From an uncultured Clostridia bacterium (GTDB lineage: Bacteria > Bacillota > Clostridia > Christensenellales > UBA1242): a DNA stretch of 52,272 nucleotides. The notes under the pieces are model-generated. The model was not told where the DNA came from, did no database searches, and saw only the letters and a list, made by a program, of their open reading frames with translations. The stretch spans positions 68,651-120,922 of the forward strand of contig CALWTS010000010.1 of NCBI GenBank assembly GCA_944384535.1, written 5' to 3'. This document shows positions 1-9,297 of this stretch, piece after piece. The position numbers and the translations under genes are program-made. Position 1 is the stretch's first letter, and each line of letters opens with the position of its first letter.

Positions 1-1
1 C

Positions 2-2857
2 AATTGTGATGATATTGTTAAAGATGATGAATTAATTGTTAGAGCAGGTGAAGAATTTTCAAAAGAATCTGCAGCAAGACTTCAAAATGCCGGTGTTAAT
101 GAGGTGTGGGTTCAAGTCAATGGAAAACGTCATTTGATGAGAGGAAATAATAGAGTTACTCTTTCGGAGGTTTTTCCTTGTAATCAAGAAGAATTAGGTA
201 TATTTGAAGAAGTTTATTATCCCGTTTTAATGCAAATTCTTAAAGATAATAAAACTAAAGAAAAACGTCTTGAAGCAATAAAAAACAATGCAAAAGATCT
301 TGTTATTACTACTTTAACTATGGATGATATTTTAGCAACTATTTCTTGTTATCTTGATGTCCTTGAAGGAATAGGAAGTATTGATAAAATTGAACATCTT
401 TCTAATAAACGTGTAGCAACTGTTGGTGAATTAACTTGTAATGCGTTTAGAAGTGGTGTAACAAAATTATCTGTTAATGTTAAAGAAACTTTACAAGGAA
501 GAGAATTTGTAGAAGTTACTCCTTCTCAGATTATGAATCCAAAAGCAGTTAACAAAGCTTTAAGAGATTTCTTTGCTCAATCTCAATTATCTCAGATTAT
601 GGATCAAAAGAATCCACTTTCTGGTATAACTCAGAAAAGACGTGTATCTGCTATTGGACCTGGAGGTATTAAAAAGGAAAGAGCTGATCCTGAAATTCGT
701 GATATTCACTTTACCCACTATGGAAGAATTTGTCCTGCTGAAACACCTGAAGGTCAATCAATTGGTTTAATTAATACTTTGGCAGCTTATACAAAAGTTA
801 ATGATTACGGATTTTTGGAAACTCCTTATAGAGTGATAAATAAAGAAACTGGTGTTGTTACAAAAGATGTTGTTTATAAAATGGCTGATGTTGAAAATGA
901 AAGTTATATTGCACAAGCAATTGAGCCTCTTGATGAAAATGGTCATTTCATAAATAAGAGAATTATGTGTAGACATGGTTCTATCATTGAGGAAGTTCCT
1001 GCAAGTAAAGTTGATTATATGGATGTTTCACCTAGACAAATGGTTTCAGTTGCGACAAGTTTAATTCCTTTTGTCAGTCACATTGAAGGAAACCGTGCAT
1101 TAATGGGAGCTAACATGCAACGTCAAGCTGTACCAGTTTTGCGACCTGAAGCACCAATTGTTGGAACAGGAATGGAAGCAGTTTCTGCTCATGATAGTGG
1201 TTGTGTAATTTTGGCAAAACGTGCTGGTATTGTGAGTTATGTATCAGCGGATGAAATACGTGTACGAACTGAAAAAGGTGATGAAGATATTTATACTTTA
1301 TCTAAGTTTACTAAAGCTAATGATGATGTATGTTTTAATCAGCGACCTTGTGTTAAAAAAGGAGAATCAATAGCTGAAGGTGATATATTGACAGATGGTT
1401 ATTCTACCGATCATGGTGAGTTAGCTGTAGGTAAAAATGTTCTTATTGGTTACATGAACTGGGAAGGACAAAATTATGAAGATGCTATTTTAATTAGTGA
1501 AAGACTTGTAAAGGATGATGTTTATACATCAATTACATTGTATGATCATGAAATAAAATGTAGAACTACAAAACTTGGTGATGAGGTTATAACAAGAGAT
1601 ATTCCAAACTTAGGAGAAGATGCTCTGAAAGACTTAGATGAAAATGGTATTGTTAGAATCGGAGCAGAAGTTCATCCTAATGATATATTAGTAGGAAAGG
1701 TAACACCAAAAGGAGAAACAGATCTTACTCCAGAGGAAAGATTGTTGAGGGCGATTTTTGGAGATAAAGCACGTGATGTTAGAGATACTTCATTACGTGT
1801 TCAACATGGTAAAGGTGGAGTTGTCGTTGATGTTCAAGTTTTCTCTAAGAAAAATAAAGATGATTTAGAACCTGGCGTAACAATGATGGTAAAAGTTACT
1901 GTAGCTCAAAAACGTAAAATTTCTGTTGGAGATAAAATGGCTGGACGTTATGGTAATAAAGGAGTTGTTTCTATTGTTTTACCTGAAGCAGACATGCCAT
2001 TTATGGCTAATGGAAAAGCTCTTGATATTGTTTTGAGTCCTTTGGGTATACCTTCTCGTATGAACATTGGGCAAGTCATGGAAGTTCAATTAGGTTTAGT
2101 TGCTAAAACTTTAGGGTGGAAGGTTGCTACTCCTGCTTTTGATGGAGCTTCTATGGAAGATATTAGAGAACTTTTAGAGCAAAATAATTTTAGAACAGAT
2201 GGTAAGGTTCAATTATACGATGGAAGAACAGGTGAACCTTTTGATAATCTTTCTACTGTAGGTGTTAAGTACATGCTTAAACTTGAACATATGGTTGATT
2301 CAAAAATTCACGCACGTTCTATTGGACCTTATGCTCTTATTACACAACAACCTCTTGGAGGCAAATCTTTGTTTGGTGGACAACGTTTTGGAGAAATGGA
2401 AGTTTGGGCTCTTGAAGCATATGGCGCAAGTCATATATTACAAGAAATGTTAACAGTAAAATCAGATGACTTAAATGGTCGTCTTAAAACTTATGAATCA
2501 ATTATAAAAGGTTTACCTATTGCAGAACCTGGTATACCGGAATCATTTAAGGTTCTTGTAAAAGAATTACAAGCTTTAGGACTTGATGTTAAGATTTTAA
2601 CAGAAGGTAATAAAGAAATATCTTTAAATGAGTTAAGTCAAGATGAACAAGATCAACAAACAGTAAATTCTCAGGATACAGGAAAAGATCTTGATGAGGG
2701 TATTTTTGATTTTGATTCACAGAATCTTAGTGATTCTCAAATTTCTTCTCAAGAAGAAGATGATAAAGAACTTCACGAAGTCTTTGAAGAAAGTACTAAA
2801 AATGACAATTTAGATAATTTGGACATTTTTGATGATTTCGGGGATTTTGATGAATAA
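2..2857 (+). CDS. rpoB: RNA polymerase beta subunit, 5'-truncated by window edge
   Basis: This is the beta subunit of RNA polymerase, which forms half of the active cleft. The reading frame is open from base 2, so the gene starts upstream; 951 residues are visible and roughly 250-300 N-terminal residues are missing. An internal ATG at 104 is not the real start. The rifampicin region is at about 560-670 (SQLSQIMDQ, then TQKRRVSAIGPGG). Later landmarks are GQNYEDAILISERL, KRKISVGDKMAGRYGNKG and the C-terminal GGQRFGEMEVWALEAYGA. In the rifampicin region the residue matching E. coli His526 is Gln (codon at 632-634). The last 80 or so residues are a low-complexity acidic tail rich in Asp and Glu, beyond the conserved clamp contact. 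rpoC follows after 20 nt, as in most bacteria. Confidence 0.98.
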   Translation, partial: NCDDIVKDDELIVRAGEEFSKESAARLQNAGVNEVWVQVNGKRHLMRGNNRVTLSEVFPCNQEELGIFEEVYYPVLMQILKDNKTKEKRLEAIKNNAKDLVITTLTMDDILATISCYLDVLEGIGSIDKIEHLSNKRVATVGELTCNAFRSGVTKLSVNVKETLQGREFVEVTPSQIMNPKAVNKALRDFFAQSQLSQIMDQKNPLSGITQKRRVSAIGPGGIKKERADPEIRDIHFTHYGRICPAETPEGQSIGLINTLAAYTKVNDYGFLETPYRVINKETGVVTKDVVYKMADVENESYIAQAIEPLDENGHFINKRIMCRHGSIIEEVPASKVDYMDVSPRQMVSVATSLIPFVSHIEGNRALMGANMQRQAVPVLRPEAPIVGTGMEAVSAHDSGCVILAKRAGIVSYVSADEIRVRTEKGDEDIYTLSKFTKANDDVCFNQRPCVKKGESIAEGDILTDGYSTDHGELAVGKNVLIGYMNWEGQNYEDAILISERLVKDDVYTSITLYDHEIKCRTTKLGDEVITRDIPNLGEDALKDLDENGIVRIGAEVHPNDILVGKVTPKGETDLTPEERLLRAIFGDKARDVRDTSLRVQHGKGGVVVDVQVFSKKNKDDLEPGVTMMVKVTVAQKRKISVGDKMAGRYGNKGVVSIVLPEADMPFMANGKALDIVLSPLGIPSRMNIGQVMEVQLGLVAKTLGWKVATPAFDGASMEDIRELLEQNNFRTDGKVQLYDGRTGEPFDNLSTVGVKYMLKLEHMVDSKIHARSIGPYALITQQPLGGKSLFGGQRFGEMEVWALEAYGASHILQEMLTVKSDDLNGRLKTYESIIKGLPIAEPGIPESFKVLVKELQALGLDVKILTEGNKEISLNELSQDEQDQQTVNSQDTGKDLDEGIFDFDSQNLSDSQISSQEEDDKELHEVFEESTKNDNLDNLDIFDDFGDFDE

Positions 2858-2877
2858 TTTAGAAAAGGGGATTTGAT

Positions 2878-5800
2878 ATGTTTGAACTAAACAATTTTGA
2901 TTCCATTCAAATTGGAATTGCTTCACCTGAGAAAATTAGAGAGTGGTCTCATGGTGAAGTTACAAAACCTGAAACTATCAATTATAGAACTCAGAAACCA
3001 GAAAGAGATGGTCTTTTCTGCGAGAAGATTTTTGGACCAAGAAAAGACTGGGAGTGTCAATGTGGAAGATACAAGAGAGTAAGATATAAAGGTGTAGTAT
3101 GTGATAAATGTGGAGTAGAAGTCACAAGAGCAAAAGTTCGTCGTGAAAGAATGGGACATATTGAATTAGCGGCTCCATGTACACATATTTGGTTCTTTAG
3201 AAATGTACCTTCTAAAATAGGAACTTTATTAGAGTTGACACCAAAAGTTTTAGAACAAATAGTTTATTATGTATGTTATGTTATTTTAGATCCTAAGAAA
3301 ACAGATTTTGCATATAAACAAGTCATCACAGATAAAGAATATCATGATGCTATTGAAAAATATGGTGATAATGCTTTTGAAGTAGGTATGGGAGCTGAAG
3401 CTATAAAAAGGTTGCTTGCAGACGTTGATTTAGAAAAAGAGGCAAAATCGCTTAAAGAAGCATTAGCAACAATGAAGGGACAGAGAAGAATTAAAGCAAT
3501 GAAAAAGTTGGATGTTGTTGAATCTTTCATAAAAAGCGGAAACAATCCAACATGGATGGTTTTAGATGTTATTCCTGTTTTGCCACCTGATTTAAGACCT
3601 ATGGTTCCATTAGATGGAGGAAGGTATGCGACAAGTGATTTAAACGATTTATATAGACGTGTAATAAATAGAAATAATCGTTTGAAAAAATTAATGGAAC
3701 TTGGAGCCCCTGATGTAATTGTTAGAAATGAAAAAAGAATGCTTCAGGAAGCCGTAGATAACCTGATTGATAATGGAAAAAGAGGTAAAGCTGTTCAAAG
3801 TTCTAAACAAAGGGATTTAAAGTCATTGACAGCTATGCTTGGCGGAAAACAAGGTCGATTTAGATTAAACCTTTTGGGAAAAAGAGTTGATTATTCTGGA
3901 CGTTCAGTAATTGTTGTTGGTCCAGAGTTAAAAATGTATCAATGCGGACTTCCAAAAGAAATGGCTTTAGAATTATTTAAACCATTTATAATGAATCGTC
4001 TTGTAGATTTAAATAAATCTCATAACATCAAAGCAGCAAAAAGAATGATTGAAAAAGAAAAACCTGTGGTTTGGGATATTCTAGCAGAAGTAATTAAGGA
4101 TCATCCTGTATTCTTAAATCGTGCTCCAACTCTACACAGATTATCTGTTCAAGCTTTTGAACCAGTTTTGGTAGAAGGTAGAGCTATAAAATTGCATCCT
4201 GCGGTTTGTGGAGCGTTTAATGCAGACTTCGATGGAGACCAAATGTCAGTACACGTACCTCTTTCACTTGATGCAAGAACAGAAGCTAGAACATTGATGT
4301 TAGCATCAAACAACTTATTAAAATTATCTGATGGAGATCCTATTGTTACTCCTTCACAAGATATAGTATTAGGTTGTGCATACATGACACTAATTAAGCC
4401 TGGTGCACTAGGAGAAGGAAGTATTTATTCTTCTAAAGATGAGGCAATTATTGCTTATTTGACACAAAACTTACACATTCAAGCTAAAATTAAAGTTCGT
4501 ATAGAAAAAGAAGTTGATGGTAAGAAATATTCTAAAGTAATTGAAACTACCGTAGGACGTATTTTGTTTAACGAACAAATACCTCAAGATTTAGGTTTTG
4601 TAGATAGAAGTGATCCTAAAAATATTTGTGAACTTGAATTTAATTGTAATGTTGGCAAAAAAGATTTATCAAATATTTTGGCAAAAGCCTATGATGTCCA
4701 TGGAACTACAGAATGTGCTAAACTTGTTGACAGAATTAAAGCAACTGGTTACAAATATTCTACTCTAGGTGCTTTAACTGTGAATATTTTTGATATTGCT
4801 GAACCAAAAGAAAAGCAACAAATTATTAATGAGACTGAACAAAAAGTTCTAGATAATGAAAAACTTTTCAAGAGAGGACTAATTACCTTAGATGAAAAAG
4901 TAAAAAATAATATTCAATATTGGACTGAAGCAAAATCTCAAGTTGAAAAAGTCTTATTTGAAGGTATGGATGATTTGAATCCATTTAAAATTATGTGTGT
5001 TTCTGGTGCACGTGGTACAAAAGATCAACTTAACTCTTTGTGTGGTATGGTTGGATTAAAAACGACAGCTTCCGGAGAAAAAATAGATGTACCTATTAAA
5101 TCATCTTTTGTAAATGGTCTTAGTCCAATTGAATTCTTCTTGTCTGCACGTGGTATTAGAAAGGGACTTACTGATACAGCATTAAAAACAGCTGACTCTG
5201 GCTACTTAACTAGACGTTTAGTAGATATTTCACAAGATGTTGTTGTCACAACTGATGATTGTTTTGCTGATTTAGGTGAAAAGGTAAAAGGTGTTTGGGT
5301 TAGCGATCTCGTTGTTGATGGTGTTGTTTACGAAAAATTACAAGAAAGAATCTATGGAAGAGTAACTGTAGATGATATTATTGATCCTAGTACACAAGAG
5401 ATAATTGTCAAGGCAAACGAAATGATTACTAAAGAACAAGCTGAAAAGATTGTTAATGCTGGAATTAAAAAAGTTCAAATTAGATCTTTATTTACTTGCA
5501 GATGTAAACATGGAGTTTGTGCAAAGTGTTATGGAAGAGATTTGTCCAATAAAAACATGGTTACCGTTGGTGAATCAGTTGGTATCATCGCTGCTCAATC
5601 TATTGGAGAACCAGGAACACAATTAACTATGAGAACATTCCACTCTGGTGGTGTTGCTTCTGCTCTTGATATTACACAAGGGTTACCTCGTGTTGAAGAA
5701 ATATTTGAAGCAAGAAAACCTAAAGGAGAGGCATTATTATCAGAAGTAGCAGGTAAACTTACAATTAAACAAGATGCAAAATATTATTATTTTACTGTAG

Positions 5801-6432
5801 CATCTAGAGAAGGTGATATAGAATATGAAGCAAAAAAACCAGTTGTACTTATGGTTAAAAATGGTGATACCGTTGAACCAGGAACTCAACTAACCGCAGG
5901 TGCTATTAATCCTTCAGATTTATTAAGAATGAAAGGAGTAAAAGGACTTCAAGAATATCTTTTAAATCAGGTTGTTTCAACTTATAGAGGACAAGATGTT
6001 AAAGTAAATGATAAACATGTAGAAATTATTATTAGACAAATGCTAAAGAAGGTAAAAGTTGAGGCAGCAGGGGATACTTCTTTATTACCTGGCGAAATAG
6101 TTGATGTTTATAGATGTGATGAAGAGAATGAAAAAATTCTTCAGGAGGGTGGAATTCCTGCAACAGTTAAGAGAATTTTATTAGGTATTACTAAAGCTTC
6201 TTTGTCTACTGAAAGTTTCTTGTCAGCAGCTTCCTTCCAAGAAACTTCTAGAACATTAACTGATGCAGCTGTTAAAGGTAAGGTTGATAATTTATTAGGT
6301 TTAAAAGAAAATGTTATTATTGGAAAACTTATACCAGCTGGAACAGGTCTTAAAAAATACAGATCTGTTATGCCAGTTGTTGTAAAAGATGATAATGTTG
6401 ATTCTTATTCACCTGATACGATTGCTGAGTAA
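2878..6432 (+). CDS. rpoC: RNA polymerase beta' subunit
   Basis: This is the beta' subunit, which holds the catalytic Mg2+ and the clamp. It is full length at 1184 residues, close to other Firmicute beta' proteins. The N-terminal zinc site is seen as CQCGRYKRV...CDKCGVEV. The catalytic motif NADFDGDQ lies near residue 450. The second zinc site is [16 protein letters not shown] near residue 880, followed by the trigger-loop region ([17 protein letters not shown]). A strong AAAAGGGG ribosome-binding site precedes the ATG. It is cotranscribed with rpoB and ends at a strong intrinsic terminator, so the rpoBC operon closes here. Confidence 0.99.
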   Translation: MFELNNFDSIQIGIASPEKIREWSHGEVTKPETINYRTQKPERDGLFCEKIFGPRKDWECQCGRYKRVRYKGVVCDKCGVEVTRAKVRRERMGHIELAAPCTHIWFFRNVPSKIGTLLELTPKVLEQIVYYVCYVILDPKKTDFAYKQVITDKEYHDAIEKYGDNAFEVGMGAEAIKRLLADVDLEKEAKSLKEALATMKGQRRIKAMKKLDVVESFIKSGNNPTWMVLDVIPVLPPDLRPMVPLDGGRYATSDLNDLYRRVINRNNRLKKLMELGAPDVIVRNEKRMLQEAVDNLIDNGKRGKAVQSSKQRDLKSLTAMLGGKQGRFRLNLLGKRVDYSGRSVIVVGPELKMYQCGLPKEMALELFKPFIMNRLVDLNKSHNIKAAKRMIEKEKPVVWDILAEVIKDHPVFLNRAPTLHRLSVQAFEPVLVEGRAIKLHPAVCGAFNADFDGDQMSVHVPLSLDARTEARTLMLASNNLLKLSDGDPIVTPSQDIVLGCAYMTLIKPGALGEGSIYSSKDEAIIAYLTQNLHIQAKIKVRIEKEVDGKKYSKVIETTVGRILFNEQIPQDLGFVDRSDPKNICELEFNCNVGKKDLSNILAKAYDVHGTTECAKLVDRIKATGYKYSTLGALTVNIFDIAEPKEKQQIINETEQKVLDNEKLFKRGLITLDEKVKNNIQYWTEAKSQVEKVLFEGMDDLNPFKIMCVSGARGTKDQLNSLCGMVGLKTTASGEKIDVPIKSSFVNGLSPIEFFLSARGIRKGLTDTALKTADSGYLTRRLVDISQDVVVTTDDCFADLGEKVKGVWVSDLVVDGVVYEKLQERIYGRVTVDDIIDPSTQEIIVKANEMITKEQAEKIVNAGIKKVQIRSLFTCRCKHGVCAKCYGRDLSNKNMVTVGESVGIIAAQSIGEPGTQLTMRTFHSGGVASALDITQGLPRVEEIFEARKPKGEALLSEVAGKLTIKQDAKYYYFTVASREGDIEYEAKKPVVLMVKNGDTVEPGTQLTAGAINPSDLLRMKGVKGLQEYLLNQVVSTYRGQDVKVNDKHVEIIIRQMLKKVKVEAAGDTSLLPGEIVDVYRCDEENEKILQEGGIPATVKRILLGITKASLSTESFLSAASFQETSRTLTDAAVKGKVDNLLGLKENVIIGKLIPAGTGLKKYRSVMPVVVKDDNVDSYSPDTIAE

Positions 6433-6472
6433 AAAAATCAATATGCTAGACTTAGCATATTGATTTTTTTAT
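6433..6472 (+). terminator. Intrinsic terminator of rpoBC
   Basis: A perfect 16-bp stem (arms 6433-6448 and 6453-6468) with the 4-nt loop GACT and a run of T. It starts right at the rpoC stop codon. Confidence 0.93.
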
Positions 6473-6487
6473 TACAAAGGAGAAATA

Positions 6488-7267
6488 ATGAGAAAGTCTG
6501 TAAATATATATTTTAACAATGATATTAGTTGTAAAGATAAATTAGAGACAATAAAAAAAATTGGTTATGATGAGTTTTTTACTGGCATATATGATAAAAA
6601 TGAAGATATGTCATGGAAAGATCAAATTCTTTATGGTCAGAGTATAGGTTTGGAATGTTCAATGATCCATTGTTCTTATTTTGAACCCGATTTAAATTAT
6701 TTTTGGAAAGAAGGTAAAAAGGGAGAAATTATTTGTGATTCTTATATTTCTCAAATTGAAGATTGTTTTAAATTTACAAAAAATTTTGTTGTACATTTAA
6801 ATGGAAGTAAAAGTTGTACGCTGTCTCAAACTGGTTTAAAAAGAATACTTAAAATTTTGAAAATTTGTGAAAAATATGATTTGAATTTGTGTGTTGAAAA
6901 TTTGTATTTAGAAAAAGAGATTCCTTTTATTTTTAACAATATATTACACAAAAATCTTAAAATTTGTTTAGATTATGGACATAGAAATTTTTTAACACCA
7001 TCATTTAATTTGATGGAAGATTATGGAAAATATGTGTCTGTTTTACATATACATGATAATTATGGAAGTAAAGATGAACATTTAATTATTGGTAAAGGTT
7101 CTATTGATTGGACAAGTGTAGCAAAAGGGCTTAAAGATAAAAATTCGCTTGTTCTTTGTAGTGAAATCAAAACAAAAGAGAGCAAAAATTATTATAATTT
7201 TCTTGCAGAGAATTTTAATGGATTGAATATGTTGGATATTTTAATTAAAAATATTGATACAAAATAA
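6488..7267 (+). CDS. Sugar phosphate isomerase/epimerase-like TIM barrel (AP endonuclease 2 family)
   Basis: This 259-residue protein belongs to the xylose-isomerase-like TIM barrel family, which includes sugar isomerases/epimerases and endonuclease IV. Visible family features are conserved metal-ligand positions at strand ends: HLNGSKSC (His), LCVENLYLE (Glu), ICLDYGHRN (Asp/His) and VLHIHDNYG followed by EHLIIGKGSIDW (His, Asp, His). The C-terminal Glu (LCSEIK) also fits. Endonuclease IV has more His ligands, so a sugar or inositol isomerase role is more likely than DNA repair. An AAAGGAG site precedes the ATG. It stands alone after the rpoC terminator. The substrate cannot be told from sequence. 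Confidence 0.8.
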   Translation: MRKSVNIYFNNDISCKDKLETIKKIGYDEFFTGIYDKNEDMSWKDQILYGQSIGLECSMIHCSYFEPDLNYFWKEGKKGEIICDSYISQIEDCFKFTKNFVVHLNGSKSCTLSQTGLKRILKILKICEKYDLNLCVENLYLEKEIPFIFNNILHKNLKICLDYGHRNFLTPSFNLMEDYGKYVSVLHIHDNYGSKDEHLIIGKGSIDWTSVAKGLKDKNSLVLCSEIKTKESKNYYNFLAENFNGLNMLDILIKNIDTK

Positions 7268-7284
7268 TTTTATTTAAGATATAT

Positions 7285-7313
7285 TTTACTTTTATGACAA
7301 AATTTGATAAAAT
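7285..7313 (+). promoter_or_regulatory. Promoter for the 7320 gene, predicted leaderless
   Basis: TTTACT at 7285-7290, a 17-nt spacer, then TAAAAT at 7308-7313 with an upstream TG (extended -10). Only 6 nt separate the -10 box from the GTG at 7320, so transcription should begin at the start codon. No ribosome-binding site is present. Confidence 0.65.
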
Positions 7314-7319
7314 TTTTAT

Positions 7320-7934
7320 GTGAAAAATAATAAATTAGTTATTATAACATCTTGTGTTTTACTGTTATTGAGTTTATCTTTGATGATATTCTTTTTTCTT
7401 TTACCACAAAATAGTGAAGAAAATATTTTAAGAGTATATGCCAATGATTTATCTTTGTTAGTTGGTGAAAAAATAGAAAATTTTTATACTGTTTCAAAGA
7501 AAGATACTTTTATTAAATTTGAAATTGAAAATGAAAATGTTATAAAAATTGAAGATGATTGTATGTATGCTTTAGATGCAGGAAAAACTAATGTTACTAT
7601 TATTGCAGAAAAAGATGGTAAACAAGCAAAAACTATTATTAATGTTCTAGTTTTTAATAATGATTATTGCTATAGTGTTATAACTGTTGACAATTGTGAA
7701 TTTTCAGAAAATACATTGTTTTGTTTTTCAAATATATGTCAGTTTAGAGTAGAAATTTATGATAAAAATAATAATTTAATGACCGATTATGATTTAAGTT
7801 ATAATTGTGATAAAGCAAAAATTACAAAAGAATTTTTAAATTATAAAATCGAAGTGGAAGAAGATTGTCAAATATTATTTACTTTACAAGATGTTGATTT
7901 TGATTTTTTAATAAATGTTGTCATAAGTTTTTAA
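7320..7934 (+). CDS. Unknown membrane-anchored extracytoplasmic protein
   Basis: 204 residues, not recognised with certainty. Residues 6-29 form a strong hydrophobic segment with a basic start and no Cys lipobox, so it is a signal anchor or signal peptide. The next part (LLVGEKIENFYTVSKKDTFIKF, then ALDAGKTNVTIIAEKDGKQAKTIINV) resembles a single Big-2-like Ig fold: residues that end strands and the AGxxxVT pattern match. The C-terminal half looks like another beta domain with four Cys. The start is GTG at 7320; the preceding ATG at 7318 runs straight into a stop. It has its own promoter and terminator and is monocistronic. A surface or envelope role is inferred only from the anchor. Confidence 0.7.
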   Translation: MKNNKLVIITSCVLLLLSLSLMIFFFLLPQNSEENILRVYANDLSLLVGEKIENFYTVSKKDTFIKFEIENENVIKIEDDCMYALDAGKTNVTIIAEKDGKQAKTIINVLVFNNDYCYSVITVDNCEFSENTLFCFSNICQFRVEIYDKNNNLMTDYDLSYNCDKAKITKEFLNYKIEVEEDCQILFTLQDVDFDFLINVVISF

Positions 7935-7935
7935 A

Positions 7936-7965
7936 AAAAGATGGGAGTTATACCATCTTTTTTTT
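7936..7965 (+). terminator. Intrinsic terminator
   Basis: The stem AAAAGATGG/CCATCTTTT encloses an 8-nt loop and ends in a T run, directly after the stop codon at 7934. Confidence 0.9.
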
Positions 7966-8221
7966 AACATTAATTAAGTTTATATAGATTAAATATACAA
8001 ACTTATTGCATTTACAAAAATAAAGCTTTTAAAAATTTTATTTTTTTAATTAGTCATATTTTTGCATTTTCAACAAATTTTTTTTCGACAAAAATATTTT
8101 TTTAAACTCTTTTTTTTATTTGATATTTTATTCCTTTTCCTTTATTAAATATTCTTATTATAATAATTAATATTTTTAGTCTCGTTAAAATAGCGTAGAA
8201 TAAAAGTTGATATTTGCTTAA
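7966..8221. other. AT-rich intergenic stretch, no gene seen
   Basis: About 255 bases of very AT-rich DNA between two convergent terminators (the + gene ending at 7934 and tRNA-Glu on the minus strand). No credible reading frame, repeat or structured RNA was seen. A long minus-strand frame here runs through the tRNA and is spurious. Confidence 0.6.
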
Positions 8222-8249
8222 TAAAAAAAAATGTCTTTTAAAAAGACAT
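8222..8249 (-). terminator. Terminator of tRNA-Glu
   Basis: On the minus strand, a stem ATGTCTT/AAGACAT is followed by a run of about nine T. It lies about 10 nt beyond the tRNA 3' end. Confidence 0.85.
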
Positions 8250-8259
8250 AGATTTTTTT

Positions 8260-8334
8260 TGGTAGCCTCTAGGGGAATCGAACCCCTGATTCCGCCGTGA
8301 GAGGGCGGCGTCTTGACCGCTTGACCAAGAGGCC
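8260..8334 (-). tRNA. tRNA-Glu (anticodon CUC)
   Basis: A 75-nt cloverleaf on the minus strand. The acceptor GGCCTCT pairs with AGAGGCT (G1-U72 wobble), with discriminator A and encoded CCA. The anticodon stem CCGCC/GGCGG holds the loop CUCUCAC, giving CUC. The T-loop GGTTCGATTCC is present. The CUC isoacceptor is often the minor Glu tRNA in AT-rich genomes, so a UUC partner is expected elsewhere. Confidence 0.95.
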
Positions 8335-8349
8335 TCATCTAACGAAATA

Positions 8350-8378
8350 ATTCTACCAAAAATAATTTAAAATTGCAA
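8350..8378 (-). promoter_or_regulatory. Promoter of tRNA-Glu
   Basis: Minus strand: TTGCAA (8373-8378), a 17-nt spacer, TAGAAT (8350-8355). Transcription would begin near 8343, about 9 nt before the tRNA. Confidence 0.75.
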
Positions 8379-8451
8379 GTATTTTTTATATTTCTTATTA
8401 TTATTTTGAAATTATTTTAAATATGTTTATAATAAAGAAAAAGGAGTCTTT

Positions 8452-9279
8452 GTGTTTGGGAAAAAAGTTAAAATAGGTATTGCTTTTGGTGGTGGTGGCA
8501 CGCGTGGATTTTCTCATTTAGGAGCAATTAAAGCTTTTGAGGAATTTGGTATAAAATTTGATTATATTTCAGGAACAAGTGCAGGTAGTCTTGTTGGTGC
8601 TTTCTATGCTGCAGGATATTCATATAAACAAATGTATAATATTATTAAAGACATAAAAGAAAAAGATATTAGAAAAAACATTATTCCATTTACACCATCT
8701 AAAATTGATGGTGTGGGTGATATTATAATTAAAAATTTAGGAGATATAAATATTGAAGATTTAAAAATTCCTTTTTCGGCAGTTGCTGTTGATATAAAAA
8801 CAACTAAAGAAGTTTGTATTTGTAAAGGTAACTTAGCTAAAGCTGTTATGGGGAGTTGTGCTGTCCCAGGTGTTTTTCAGCCAGTTTTATTCGATGATAT
8901 GATTTTATGCGATGGAGGTTTACAAAATACAATTCCTGCAGATATTCCTCGTTACTTTGATTGTGATTATGTAGTTTCAGTAGATGTAAATAAATCAAGA
9001 ACATATGGTACTGATAGCACTAAATTATTAGATGTTTTATTTTGTTCTGTTAGAATTTTGATGAAAAGTAATGCTATTAGGGGTTATGTAAATTCTGATG
9101 TTATAATTACACCAGAAACCAAAAGGTTTAAATCTACTAAAACCGATGGAATGGATGATATGATTGAAGAGGGGTATAAAGCAGCTATTGATGTGATACC
9201 TTTAATTATTGATTTATTTAAAAAAAGAAAAAAGAAAAAAGAAAAACCACATAATCCAGATATAGTGTTTATTAAATAG
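8452..9279 (+). CDS. Patatin-like phospholipase (RssA family)
   Basis: 275-residue serine hydrolase of the bacterial patatin family, likely acting on phospholipid or lysophospholipid at the inner face of the membrane. The oxyanion glycine loop is FGGGGTRGFSHLG (residues 11-23). The nucleophile elbow is GTSAGS near residue 43, and the dyad Asp is in CDGG near residue 161. The length is typical of RssA/YchK-type proteins without extra domains. The C-terminus is a Lys-rich stretch that may contact the membrane. It starts with GTG behind a clear AAGGAG site. The next gene, a membrane-bound metallo-hydrolase, begins 18 nt later and is probably cotranscribed. Confidence 0.9.
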   Translation: MFGKKVKIGIAFGGGGTRGFSHLGAIKAFEEFGIKFDYISGTSAGSLVGAFYAAGYSYKQMYNIIKDIKEKDIRKNIIPFTPSKIDGVGDIIIKNLGDINIEDLKIPFSAVAVDIKTTKEVCICKGNLAKAVMGSCAVPGVFQPVLFDDMILCDGGLQNTIPADIPRYFDCDYVVSVDVNKSRTYGTDSTKLLDVLFCSVRILMKSNAIRGYVNSDVIITPETKRFKSTKTDGMDDMIEEGYKAAIDVIPLIIDLFKKRKKKKEKPHNPDIVFIK

Positions 9280-9297
9280 AAATAGATAGAGTGTAGT

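Noticed and set aside
767..4385. Minus-strand frames inside rpoB and rpoC
   Set aside because: Shadows of strongly conserved coding sequence on the other strand, with no family resemblance.
8102..8338. Minus-strand frame of 78 codons through tRNA-Glu
   Set aside because: Its start lies in the tRNA; the rest is AT-rich intergenic DNA.
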